Part shown: positions 14,234 to 20,382 of the stretch, one piece after another
Position numbering within the stretch: position 1 is the stretch's first letter
Layout of the letters: each line of letters begins with the position of its first letter
Virus record (IMG/VR): IMGVR_UViG_3300042446_001847
Span: 1 to 27,046 of that record
DNA length: 27,046 bases
DNA from: a virus
Reading direction: 5' to 3' (one strand)
The notes under the pieces: generated by a model
What the model saw: only the letters and a program-made list of their open reading frames with translations
The model's database searches: none
What the model was told of the DNA's origin: nothing
Made by a program: the position numbers and the translations under genes

Positions 14234-14542
14234 CTATCCGCTGATAAACGTCGCCAGGATCTTGTTGATCTTTGGCTGATATTTCTTCGGCATCTTGTCG
14301 CGCAGCTCAATCAATTGAGCGGCGGCCGGACCGTAGACCAGTCCGATCAGTCGATTGGCAGCAGCCGATCGGGTTGCCTCCATGACCTCTGGCTCATCAA
14401 ATTGAGCGACCACAGCGTCCGCAACATCGAGAGGGACCTCGATCTGCGCGACAAACGTGACGACGGTGGCGTCATCATGTTCGCTGGGCTTAAATGATGC
14501 TGGCTTTAATTGGCCGAGTATTGAGCTAATTGGGTTTGACAC
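14234..14542 (-). CDS. Hypothetical protein, about 102 aa
   Basis: The family is not recognised. The frame extends to a TTG at 14566, but the GTG at 14542 has an AAAGAGA stretch ahead of it and is the more likely start; it gives 102 aa with 17 bases of overlap with the upstream gene. The protein is strand- then helix-rich: a hydrophobic strand TVVTFVAQIEVPLDV, then helices ending MPKKYQPKINKILATFI. There are no Cys or His clusters, membrane segments or catalytic motifs. It lies 9 bases before the winged-helix gene. Codon use looks like that of its neighbours. Confidence 0.58.
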   Translation of the reverse strand: MSNPISSILGQLKPASFKPSEHDDATVVTFVAQIEVPLDVADAVVAQFDEPEVMEATRSAAANRLIGLVYGPAAAQLIELRDKMPKKYQPKINKILATFISG

Positions 14543-14738
14543 GATTGTTCTCTTTTGATGATTCAAAAAAATGCAGATCTAATCTCAGGGCATCGAGGTC
14601 ATAATTGAGTCGACTGATCGTGGCGCGAGCGTTGATCAATTGTTTCTCGCACTCGCTGATCTGCCTGATCAATTCTTGCGTTACTTCCTCGCGGATGACG
14701 GCGCGTAATTCGTTGAGTCTTGTTTCTGCGGTGACCAT
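14526..14738 (-). CDS. Hypothetical coiled-coil protein, 70 aa
   Basis: This small protein begins at ATG 14738 after a strong AAAGGAG site. It is helical almost throughout (ETRLNELRAVIREEVTQELI and following), with Leu/Ile spaced every three to four residues, so a short coiled coil or a helical bundle subunit is likely. I see no known motif. It is in the leftward operon and overlaps the next gene's start region. Confidence 0.62.
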   Translation of the reverse strand: MVTAETRLNELRAVIREEVTQELIRQISECEKQLINARATISRLNYDLDALRLDLHFFESSKENNRVKPN

Positions 14739-14757
14739 GTGTGTTGATACTCCTTTA

Positions 14758-15003
14758 TTAAATTATTCTGTGTTGACGAATGCCGACGATGCCTTTCGGT
14801 AATTCTTGAGCCGGCTCGATAAATTCGCTTTTTTGTCCTCCGGTCACTTTGAGGTAATCAATCTCAACCTTTGCGGTGTCAACCAGAACGCCGGCCACCT
14901 GTGCGATAGCCTTTGCGCGATCCACTTCAAGAGGATTTTCTCGGTCCCGTAAATCGTCCAGCGTACCCATTAGTGCTGCGCGTAACTCTGACATCGTGCT
15001 CAT
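14758..15003 (-). CDS. Conserved phage hypothetical protein, 81 aa
   Basis: ATG 15003 overlaps the upstream HNH stop as ATGA (15000-15003). The sequence is a predicted helix pair: MSTMSELRAALMGTLDDLRD, then a second helix around VDRAKAIAQVAGVLVDTAKV, with a short tail. Small proteins of this form, with the DRAKAIAQVA pattern, are common beside HNH genes in proteobacterial phages, but no function is known to me. The tight coupling suggests it is translated with the HNH protein upstream. Confidence 0.68.
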   Translation of the reverse strand: MSTMSELRAALMGTLDDLRDRENPLEVDRAKAIAQVAGVLVDTAKVEIDYLKVTGGQKSEFIEPAQELPKGIVGIRQHRII

Positions 15004-15650
15004 GCTGCCTCTCTCTGAATGCGATTAACGTGCCTGGTGATCGCGCCTTTGAGTCTGACTAAGTGGCCAAACTCTGCGCCGCGAGAATTAGGATTGTGAC
15101 GCCTTGCGTGTTCTGCTCGGGTGACACATTCAACCTTATCGATCGTGATTTCTTCGAGCTTGTTGGTTCTCATGCCTGGTCGAAACACAACCATCGATCC
15201 TTGAGGTACTTTGCCGTTGATCTCTTCCCAAACAAGCCGATGCACTGGATGCCAACGAACGTGATTGGCGCCTTTTTCGTTGCTGACTTTGCGGTCCAGA
15301 TAGCCTTCGCCATTGATCCGATAGCTGCCGACCGGCTTTGTGTTGTGGGGTGAGGATCCGGCTGCAAAGCGTGTCTCGGCGCTTCGGCCACCAGCTTGGT
15401 AACTCTTACCCTTATTCCAAGACTGTTGGCCTGATACAAAGCGCGTCTGCTTACCTCTGTCACCGGTTGTGCGACCTGACTCAGCACTTGCCAAGAACTC
15501 GGCCGACTTGGACAGGCCAAGCACCTTGGCTTTTGCATAAACACTAGACAGACTGGTGCCGATCAGTTTGGCAACGTGGGCAGATTTGGTGTGAGGGTAA
15601 TGTTGCCGAAGTTGGCTTAAGCTCACATCAGTCCAGATGAATCGCTTCAT
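15000..15650 (-). CDS. HNH endonuclease with N-terminal helix-turn-helix
   Basis: In this 216-aa protein, residues about 1-50 look like a helix-turn-helix domain (LSQLRQHYPHTKSAHVAKLI). A Gly/Ser-rich linker follows. The HNH nuclease fold lies in the second half: HPVHRLVWEEINGKVPQG (about 133-150), then the block ending with Asn and His in TRAEHARRHN. The layout matches phage-encoded HNH proteins of the homing or DNA-processing type. It has ATGA overlaps on both sides: its start at 15647-15650 with the gene ending at 15647, and its stop with the next gene. I cannot tell a selfish gene from one in regular phage use. Confidence 0.8.
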   Translation of the reverse strand: MKRFIWTDVSLSQLRQHYPHTKSAHVAKLIGTSLSSVYAKAKVLGLSKSAEFLASAESGRTTGDRGKQTRFVSGQQSWNKGKSYQAGGRSAETRFAAGSSPHNTKPVGSYRINGEGYLDRKVSNEKGANHVRWHPVHRLVWEEINGKVPQGSMVVFRPGMRTNKLEEITIDKVECVTRAEHARRHNPNSRGAEFGHLVRLKGAITRHVNRIQREAA

Positions 15651-15865
15651 TGACTGACACCTTTTTTCTCGTACTGACGCAGACGGAAATACTCATGCTT
15701 GGCCTTGATCTCTGGCAACTCGCTGGCCGGTTTCCAGCCGTATTTCTCTCGCCAGTGGAGTGTGATGTCCTCGCCTGTCACAGACCAGTCAGGCTGATTT
15801 TGTTTGTAATCTCGCCCAGGCGCTGTCCAGCGCGGCTGATTATCTTCGTGATTGCTCTGTTGCAT
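15647..15865 (-). CDS. Hypothetical Trp-rich protein, 72 aa
   Basis: I choose ATG 15865, with GGGAGA just before it; a longer frame up to 15994 would run back into the exonuclease gene. The protein is hydrophilic with many Trp and Gln residues (NQPRWTAPGRDYKQNQPDW) and a helical C-terminal half (LPEIKAKHEYFRLRQYEKK). No domain is recognised. Its stop overlaps the HNH start as ATGA. It is probably a small DNA- or protein-binding accessory in the recombination operon, but this is inference from location. Confidence 0.6.
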   Translation of the reverse strand: MQQSNHEDNQPRWTAPGRDYKQNQPDWSVTGEDITLHWREKYGWKPASELPEIKAKHEYFRLRQYEKKGVSQ

Positions 15866-15878
15866 AACTTCTCCCTCA

Positions 15879-16580
15879 TTAAGTAAATGAAAGGCGGTGA
15901 TACGCCTCGCGAGTGGCCTTAATGTCGCGCTTACAGTACGCAGCCACTTCCTCAATCTTTCCGTCACGCAAATAGTCATAGACCTTGCTGCCATCGATGC
16001 CGTCTTTGGGGCTGTCGATGCCCAACACTCGGCAGAGTTTGTCTAAGCTGATCCGATTGCCGAATCCTGCGAACATGGTCATCGTGTCAGCAATCGACTC
16101 GGACCATGATTTCGCGTTCAGCGGGAGCATCGAGGGTGGTGCAATCGAATTGACGGCGCATCGCTGAAAGATGAACCTCAAATCGAACCCGCTGATGTTG
16201 TGGCCAACGAATACGGGACGACGATCCTGAGTCGGATCGAAGTTCGATCGTAAGTATTCAAAAGCATCAGCGAGGATCTGCTTCTCAGTGTTGCGCCAGT
16301 CGTCCTGGTAAAAGACGACTGGCTCTGCATCGTCGACAGCAATACCGATCACGGCGATCTGGCCATAAGCACCATCGAGCGCAGTCTTTCGATAACGATT
16401 CTCAAAGTCAGCATCGATCTCGAGTTTCTTGGCTGCGATGTACTCTGCAATTTTGACCTCGTCCTTGTAATTGGACGGGGGTTTAATTGCAGCCTTTTCT
16501 GCAACCGACTCGGCCGCCAGAAGCTCGATGATCTCGATGTTCTGTGCGGGGCAAGTTTCGATATCTATGAACACAAGCAT
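15879..16580 (-). CDS. DEDD-family 3'-5' exonuclease (PolB-like)
   Basis: This 233-aa nuclease has the ordered acidic motifs of the DEDDy class. They are DIETCP at residues 6-11, GHNISGFDLRF near 136-146, and YCKRDIKATR near 216-225, where Tyr and Asp are four positions apart. Such enzymes degrade single strands from the 3' end and serve phage recombination and repair. It lies in the operon with the SSB-like gene, which fits that role. Its start, ATG 16580 after GGGAAAG, is inside the HNH gene upstream by 16 bases. No polymerase domain is attached, so it is a stand-alone proofreading-type nuclease. Confidence 0.85.
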   Translation of the reverse strand: MLVFIDIETCPAQNIEIIELLAAESVAEKAAIKPPSNYKDEVKIAEYIAAKKLEIDADFENRYRKTALDGAYGQIAVIGIAVDDAEPVVFYQDDWRNTEKQILADAFEYLRSNFDPTQDRRPVFVGHNISGFDLRFIFQRCAVNSIAPPSMLPLNAKSWSESIADTMTMFAGFGNRISLDKLCRVLGIDSPKDGIDGSKVYDYLRDGKIEEVAAYCKRDIKATREAYHRLSFT

Positions 16581-17074
16581 TTCAATCTTTCCCTTTTTAA
16601 TTGACTATTTTTTGTTAAACATTGAGGGTGGAAATAAATTCCTGATGTTCCGTTTACATATTTTTTTAGATTATTTAAATCATCATATTGTTTGCAATAT
16701 TTACAAAACCTCTTATTAGGATCTCCGCAAGCATCCATCGCTCTCATTCGTGCATGGATAAGATTGTGGTAAGCGCGATCCGGGCAAATAACAAGGTTTT
16801 CTGGCCTGTTGTCTGATCTGATTTCGTTTACATGGTGAACGACAGCACCAGGCGGAAGTTCTTTTCCCAATGCTTTCTCGGCCACTAAAACGTGTTCAAA
16901 TTTTTTTACTCCGTTGATCTGATATCCGATGTATCCGAGTGAGTTAAACCCCTCACCATTAGCGCGTTTTTTGGTTATCAGAGGATCACCATATTTCATA
17001 AACCTCCGATAGTGAACGTCACACCACTGCCGCTTTTGTTTTGGTTTATTGCAAGATTCAACAGAGCAAATCAT
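16565..17074 (-). CDS. HNH homing-type endonuclease between SSB and exonuclease genes
   Basis: In this 169-aa protein the N-terminus has a Cys-rich unit (CSVESCNKPKQKRQWCDVHY, residues 3-22) that may bind zinc. The HNH core (about 78-110) contains the HHVNEIRSDNRPENLVIC block, followed by a His-containing helix. A C-terminal Cys unit (CKYCKQY with HPQCL) may be a second zinc site. The C-terminal part is visibly more AT-rich than its neighbours. It sits between two genes that belong together in recombination (SSB-like and exonuclease), overlapping the exonuclease start by 16 bases, which suggests insertion. The start ATG 17074 is 11 bases after the SSB-like stop. Confidence 0.85.
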   Translation of the reverse strand: MICSVESCNKPKQKRQWCDVHYRRFMKYGDPLITKKRANGEGFNSLGYIGYQINGVKKFEHVLVAEKALGKELPPGAVVHHVNEIRSDNRPENLVICPDRAYHNLIHARMRAMDACGDPNKRFCKYCKQYDDLNNLKKYVNGTSGIYFHPQCLTKNSQLKRERLKCLCS

Positions 17075-17085
17075 GGCCAGTCACC

Positions 17086-17757
17086 TCAAAAAGGCCGATC
17101 GTCGGCCATATCGACCAATGAGTTGCCAGCATGAACAACGGGGGCAGCAGGAGCGGGAGCAGTCTTGAGTCCACGCCATTTCGCATATTCCGGCGACTGG
17201 CTGATCGTGTTTTGTACCCACTGGGGCAGCGCTTCAAATGCCTCATCTGTCGGGCTGTCGAGATCGAACACTTGAAGCTCATGGACGCCGGCCGGCTTTG
17301 AATTTTTCAACGCACCAGGAATAGGGGAGAGTCCTGCAATGTTTGTGTAAACTTTGTTTTCTTTGCCCTCGCTCTGGGTGCAATTCACCATCGCGTAAGC
17401 ACCAAGCAATTTGGCTACATCAAAACCTTCGGCCTCTACTTCTGCGAAGGGTTTGCCGCGCCATTGCTCAAGGATCTTTCTGAGGCCGGCTTTTTTATGC
17501 AGACTGACATTGATTGTCAGGCCAATTGTCATCGGCATCTGCTTTCCGTCTATGTCCACGACGAGGGGAGAGCCTTCCTCGTCCTCACCAAATAACTCAA
17601 ATCCGATGCGGATTTTGTGGACTTGCTTTTCCCCGAATTGGCCGGTGGACAATTGCGTTCCGAAGTCTAGAAGCTGAAAACATCTGCCGATGTAAACGCC
17701 ATTAGGAACTTTTTTAAAATCACCGGATCCGCCGGTGTCTTTTGCGAGAAAACCCAT
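17086..17757 (-). CDS. Single-stranded DNA-binding protein-like, with SSB-type acidic tail
   Basis: In this 223-aa protein, residues about 1-140 are strand-rich as in an OB-fold. A Pro/Ala-rich flexible part lies near 200-210, and the protein ends in Asp-Met-Ala-Asp-Asp-Arg-Pro-Phe. The last four residues, DRPF, closely match the acidic tip (DDDIPF in E. coli SSB) that recruits partner proteins. Pairing with an exonuclease gene fits a recombination-replication role. No classical SSB signature is strong enough to name the family, so the tip and context carry the call. The start ATG 17757 has an AGGAG site just ahead. Confidence 0.72.
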   Translation of the reverse strand: MGFLAKDTGGSGDFKKVPNGVYIGRCFQLLDFGTQLSTGQFGEKQVHKIRIGFELFGEDEEGSPLVVDIDGKQMPMTIGLTINVSLHKKAGLRKILEQWRGKPFAEVEAEGFDVAKLLGAYAMVNCTQSEGKENKVYTNIAGLSPIPGALKNSKPAGVHELQVFDLDSPTDEAFEALPQWVQNTISQSPEYAKWRGLKTAPAPAAPVVHAGNSLVDMADDRPF

Positions 17758-17802
17758 TTACAACTCCTATAAATTTTCGACTTTTGGGTGTCGATTTACC
17801 CT

Positions 17803-18027
17803 TCATAAAAAGCTATTCAATTGGTTCAAGATCAGTTCTTTAAATCGCTCGTCTTTCGCTAAATACCGAATCATTTCGAGCTGTAATTCAGGGGGCGTGT
17901 CAGCAAACAAATCGCTGTCTCTGAAAAGCACTTCCGCCCAGTCCTGCGGCAATAAGCCGTCGTATTCATATCCGCTGATAATTGCGTGGAGGATGTCTTG
18001 TTCCTCTCTGTAAGGGCGGATCCGCAT
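17803..18027 (-). CDS. Hypothetical protein, 74 aa
   Basis: This small acidic protein is not recognised. It is helical (EEQDILHAIISGYEYDGLL and onward) and ends NQLNSFL. Its ATG 18027 follows directly on the stop of the 33-aa membrane peptide (TAA 18030-18028), so it has no ribosome site of its own and is probably translated by coupling. It could be an early phage protein that acts on a host factor, as many small PL-operon genes do, but nothing in the sequence shows a target. Confidence 0.6.
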   Translation of the reverse strand: MRIRPYREEQDILHAIISGYEYDGLLPQDWAEVLFRDSDLFADTPPELQLEMIRYLAKDERFKELILNQLNSFL

Positions 18028-18129
18028 TTAGGGGACCAGGCTGGCCAATAGAGCAAAGCCTAAGTAAAGGGCGGCCACAAAAGCGGCGGCGCCGAAATAT
18101 GCACTCATTGGAATCTTGTCGTCTTGCAT
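18028..18129 (-). CDS. 33-aa single-span membrane peptide, first gene of the PL operon
   Basis: The minus-strand frame runs from ATG 18129 (GGAG site 7 bases ahead) to TAA 18030-18028. It is 33 aa: a short charged start (MQDDKIP), then a hydrophobic stretch (FGAAAFVAALYLGFALLASLV, about residues 12-32) long enough to cross the membrane once. The next ATG follows directly on its stop. Frames this short are usually dropped by gene finders. A clear ribosome site, a sensible membrane topology and the first position after the PL-like promoter make it credible. The function is unknown. Confidence 0.68.
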   Translation of the reverse strand: MQDDKIPMSAYFGAAAFVAALYLGFALLASLVP

Positions 18130-18147
18130 TGATATCTCCCGTTTTGC

Positions 18148-18216
18148 TCACGATAAGTGATAGGAAATATATGCGAAGTGTGAGCTATGTGCAAGCGAAA
18201 TACTCACGAATTGCGA
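18148..18216. promoter_or_regulatory. Operator-like dyads at PL
   Basis: The 13-mer TCACGATAAGTGA (18148-18160) has perfect TCAC/GTGA arms. TCACGAATTGCGA (18204-18216) differs at one arm base, and the minus-strand reading of 18171-18183, TCACACTTCGCAT, keeps one arm. The same form appears in the cI-cro gap, so a shared repressor site is the best reading. Spacing between centres is 23 and 33 bp. Confidence 0.55.
18166..18194 (-). promoter_or_regulatory. PL-like promoter for the leftward operon
   Basis: On the minus strand, -35 TTGCAC (18194-18189) and -10 TATATT (18171-18166) are 17 bp apart, a near-ideal sigma-70 pair. The start point would fall near 18160, some 30 bases before the first small gene. 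Operator-like TCAC-N5-GTGA dyads lie at 18148-18160 (over the start point) and 18204-18216 (upstream), with a weaker one in the spacer. This is how a CI/Cro-controlled PL looks. Confidence 0.75.
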
Positions 18217-18289
18217 AATATTTTATTTTTATTTGTTGTTTTTTGAGTCTAGTTGGGGAAATTACTTACTTAAACTCACATTTTGAGCG

Positions 18290-18315
18290 CAAAAAAAACA
18301 GCCCGGAGGCTGTCT
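18290..18315 (-). terminator. Terminator downstream of cI
   Basis: On the minus strand, ACAGCC and GGCTGT pair across a TCCG loop and are followed by a run of eight T (plus-strand A run 18291-18298). It starts about 25 bases after the cI stop at 18340 and would keep cI transcription out of the PL region. Confidence 0.75.
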
Positions 18316-18339
18316 TTTGCTGTGGTGCGATCGGCTAAA

Positions 18340-18978
18340 TCAGAACTTTTGGCTCTGAATGCTCTCGATGACAACACCAATGACCGACTCGCTCACGCTC
18401 TCAATACTGGTCATGCGATAAGACCCATTGAGCGGCTTTAAGTACCAGCGGCCGGCATCATTGACCAGGCGCTTGAACGTCGCCTTTTTTGTTTCTGGAT
18501 CCAGGGCAACAACGAAATCTCCCTCTACGGGTGTTCGTTCTGGGTCCACGATAATAGTGCAGCCTTCATCGAAAGATGTGCCTGTTGGTGCGCTCATTGA
18601 GTCACCGGTGACAGTCAGCGCAAATGCTGACAGACTTGGATTGCTTGAATAGGTAACCACTTGCTTCTCCTTGTCCGCGTCTATGTCCCGACCATTGGAA
18701 GATACCCAGTCGGCGGCGCGGTCAAAAGAGATTAGTGGTACTCGGCGCATTGTTGCAATGCTTAAAAGATTATTAACAGAGTCTTGACCGACAAGCGTTT
18801 CGATCGTGCAGTCGAATTCCTTGGCGATTAGCTTCAACACTTCCAGGCTCGGCGCTCGATGACCCTTTTCGTAGTTGGTCATGCGCGAGTTTTGCCAGCC
18901 GAGCCTACGCGCCAGCTCGATCTGGCTCAGGCCTCGCTGTTTTCGGATCATCTTTATCCGCTCGCCGATTGTATTCAT
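18340..18978 (-). CDS. cI: CI-type phage repressor with S24 peptidase domain
   Basis: I choose ATG 18978 (GAGG site), giving 212 aa; a longer frame to 19107 would cover the promoter region. Residues about 3-60 form an XRE-type helix-turn-helix (IGERIKMIRKQRGLSQIELA then SRMTNYEKG). The C-terminal half is the S24/LexA-like fold, with Ser127 in TGDSMSAP and Lys169 in ATFKRL as the expected catalytic pair, 42 residues apart (43 in lambda CI). The segment PLISFDRAAD (81-90) aligns with lambda PVFSHVQAGM, so the cleavage dipeptide Ala-Gly is Ala88-Ala89 here. Gly at that position matters in LexA (G85D is uncleavable), so self-cleavage may be slow or altered. It should keep PL and PR off in the lysogen. 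Confidence 0.92.
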   Translation of the reverse strand: MNTIGERIKMIRKQRGLSQIELARRLGWQNSRMTNYEKGHRAPSLEVLKLIAKEFDCTIETLVGQDSVNNLLSIATMRRVPLISFDRAADWVSSNGRDIDADKEKQVVTYSSNPSLSAFALTVTGDSMSAPTGTSFDEGCTIIVDPERTPVEGDFVVALDPETKKATFKRLVNDAGRWYLKPLNGSYRMTSIESVSESVIGVVIESIQSQKF

Positions 18979-19014
18979 AACTAATGCCTCATACGCTATA
19001 TGGCTTATTTCACC

Positions 19015-19042
19015 CTTATATTTTACCCTCACCAATTGTGAA
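19015..19042 (-). promoter_or_regulatory. Candidate cI maintenance promoter (PRM-like)
   Basis: On the minus strand, TTCACA (19042-19037) and TATAAG (19020-19015) are 16 bp apart, leaving a leader of about 30 bases to the cI ATG. The -35 overlaps the operator-like TCACCAATTGTGA (19029-19041), which would let CI or Cro regulate it. Confidence 0.5.
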
Positions 19043-19116
19043 TATCTAGTTAACTTTAGGTTTAGTTGATTGTTGTCAATTCGATAGAATATATGTACTA
19101 TGCTCACGCTACGTCA
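19029..19116. promoter_or_regulatory. Operator-like dyads in the cI-cro gap
   Basis: TCACCAATTGTGA (19029-19041) has perfect TCAC/GTGA arms around N5, the same form as the PL site TCACGATAAGTGA. TCACGCTACGTCA (19104-19116) lies just after the PR -10, with one arm base off (GTCA). A separate dyad, CTAGTTAACTTTAG (46-59 of the 19000s), lies between. The sites sit where OR1-OR3 would be expected. Confidence 0.6.
19073..19101 (+). promoter_or_regulatory. PR-like promoter for cro
   Basis: TTGTCA (19073-19078) and TACTAT (19096-19101) are exactly 17 bp apart, pointing toward the Cro-like gene, with its AAGGAG site and GTG start at 19134. The start point near 19108 lies inside the operator-like TCACGCTACGTCA. 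No other strong promoter is visible before the replication genes, so this one probably drives the whole rightward operon. Confidence 0.75.
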
Positions 19117-19133
19117 TAAATAAGGAGCGAAGC

Positions 19134-19385
19134 GTGATAGGACAAGAGGCGTTTAGAGAGGCCTGGCAAATTGCTGGGTCTAAAACAGCATTAGCAGGAA
19201 TGATCGGGGTCGCATCAAGCGCACTCTCTATGTGGGAAACCAGAGGCCAAGTCCCACTCAAGCAAGCAATTCTCATCGAGCAAGCCGTCGGCGTTCAGCG
19301 CCACAGACTTAGACCAGACATCTGGCCACTTCCGTTCGTTCGTATCAGAGCATCAGAACAAAAAAATGACCCAGCGCAGCTGTAA
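19134..19385 (+). CDS. cro: Cro/YdaS-like repressor
   Basis: This 83-aa protein starts at GTG 19134 after AAGGAG. The sequence EAFREAWQIAGSKTALAGMI with the following VASSALSMWETRGQVP is a helix-turn-helix of the Cro/YdaS class, and the IEQAVGVQRHRLRPDIWP ending is typical of that group. It is divergent from cI and would be the early repressor that shuts cI off in the lytic cycle. It probably binds the TCAC-N5-GTGA sites. The short region after it (19386-19432) carries only a GGAAA ribosome site for the next gene. Confidence 0.88.
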   Translation: MIGQEAFREAWQIAGSKTALAGMIGVASSALSMWETRGQVPLKQAILIEQAVGVQRHRLRPDIWPLPFVRIRASEQKNDPAQL

Positions 19386-19432
19386 CTGCCTGGATCGTGG
19401 TCATTACTCAATCTATCTCTAGGAAATAAACA

Positions 19433-20380
19433 ATGACAAGTGCAATTTTAATCGATCTCGAATTCAAAAACCTAATTCCAGCACTTCAAGATGACGAGCG
19501 CACCCAGCTTGAAACAAATCTGGTCGGCGACGGGTGCCGCGATCCATTAACGCTATGGAATGGCATTCTTATCGATGGCCACAATCGATATGAGATCTGT
19601 ACTAGAAACGGTATTAATTTCGATACAGTTCAAATGCATTTTGAGACCCGCGAAGATGTGATTGAGTGGATCATCCGCAATCAGTTTGGTCGGCGCAACC
19701 TATCGAATTACGACCGCACAAAATTAGCTTTGCGCCTAGAGGAAAGTATCCAGAAAAGAGCTAAGGCGAATAAGGTTTTGAGTGGAGAACAATTCGGTAA
19801 GGGTTATCAGATATCTGATAAACCTATTGAGCCAGTTCATGTAAATAAAGAAGTAGCAAAAGTCGCTCAGGTATCGCACGACACTGTCGCAAAAGTAAAA
19901 AAGATTGAGGCTATTGCGCCTCCAGAAATTCGCCAGGCACTTTCTGCCGGCACGATGTCAATCAACCAAGCGCATAAAGAAGTTCTTCGTGTTGAACAAA
20001 AGCAGATTCGTTCTGAGCAGGAATGGACTCAAGGCGAAACGGTTAGAAAAAATCGTGTGCTTGCTGGGGTAACGGTTGTTGCATCAAAGCGTCGCAACAG
20101 CGAAGGCAAGGAAGTCGACGCAGCACTAATTTCGTGGGCCGAGAAAAACGGGAAACTTGTACTGGTCGACAGAAATACAGATTGGGGCAATCCATTTGAG
20201 ATGCCAGCAGACGGTGATCGTGACACTGTGTGCGATAACTTTGAAGAGCATTATCTTCCACACAAGCCAAGCCTTTTATCAAACTTGCCTAAGCTGCGCG
20301 GCAAGGTTCTGCTGTGCTGGTGTCATCCAGATCGATGCCATGCTCAAACGCTAGCCAACCTCGTTAATGAAGAGGTTTGA
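19433..20380 (+). CDS. ParB-like N-terminal domain fused to DUF4326
   Basis: In this 315-aa protein, the first 100 residues are a ParB/Srx-type domain, with ILIDGHNRYE at about 45-54 (the usual conserved G-H-R box). A basic helical part follows, with a helix-turn-helix pattern near 135-155 (VNKEVAKVAQVSHDTVAKVK). The last about 75 residues match DUF4326: DWGNPF near 245-250, and CWCHPDRCHA at 295-304, the Cys/His motif of that family. ParB-like domains of this class can bind DNA or hydrolyse nucleotides or DNA; DUF4326 has no known role. The fusion joins both in one chain and is the first gene of a tight cassette, two bases ahead of the next gene. Confidence 0.78.
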   Translation: MTSAILIDLEFKNLIPALQDDERTQLETNLVGDGCRDPLTLWNGILIDGHNRYEICTRNGINFDTVQMHFETREDVIEWIIRNQFGRRNLSNYDRTKLALRLEESIQKRAKANKVLSGEQFGKGYQISDKPIEPVHVNKEVAKVAQVSHDTVAKVKKIEAIAPPEIRQALSAGTMSINQAHKEVLRVEQKQIRSEQEWTQGETVRKNRVLAGVTVVASKRRNSEGKEVDAALISWAEKNGKLVLVDRNTDWGNPFEMPADGDRDTVCDNFEEHYLPHKPSLLSNLPKLRGKVLLCWCHPDRCHAQTLANLVNEEV

Positions 20381-20382
20381 TC

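Noticed and set aside
18979-19107. Long cI start at 19107
   Set aside because: The extension crosses the PRM/PR promoters and operator-like dyads; ATG 18978 begins directly at the helix-turn-helix domain.
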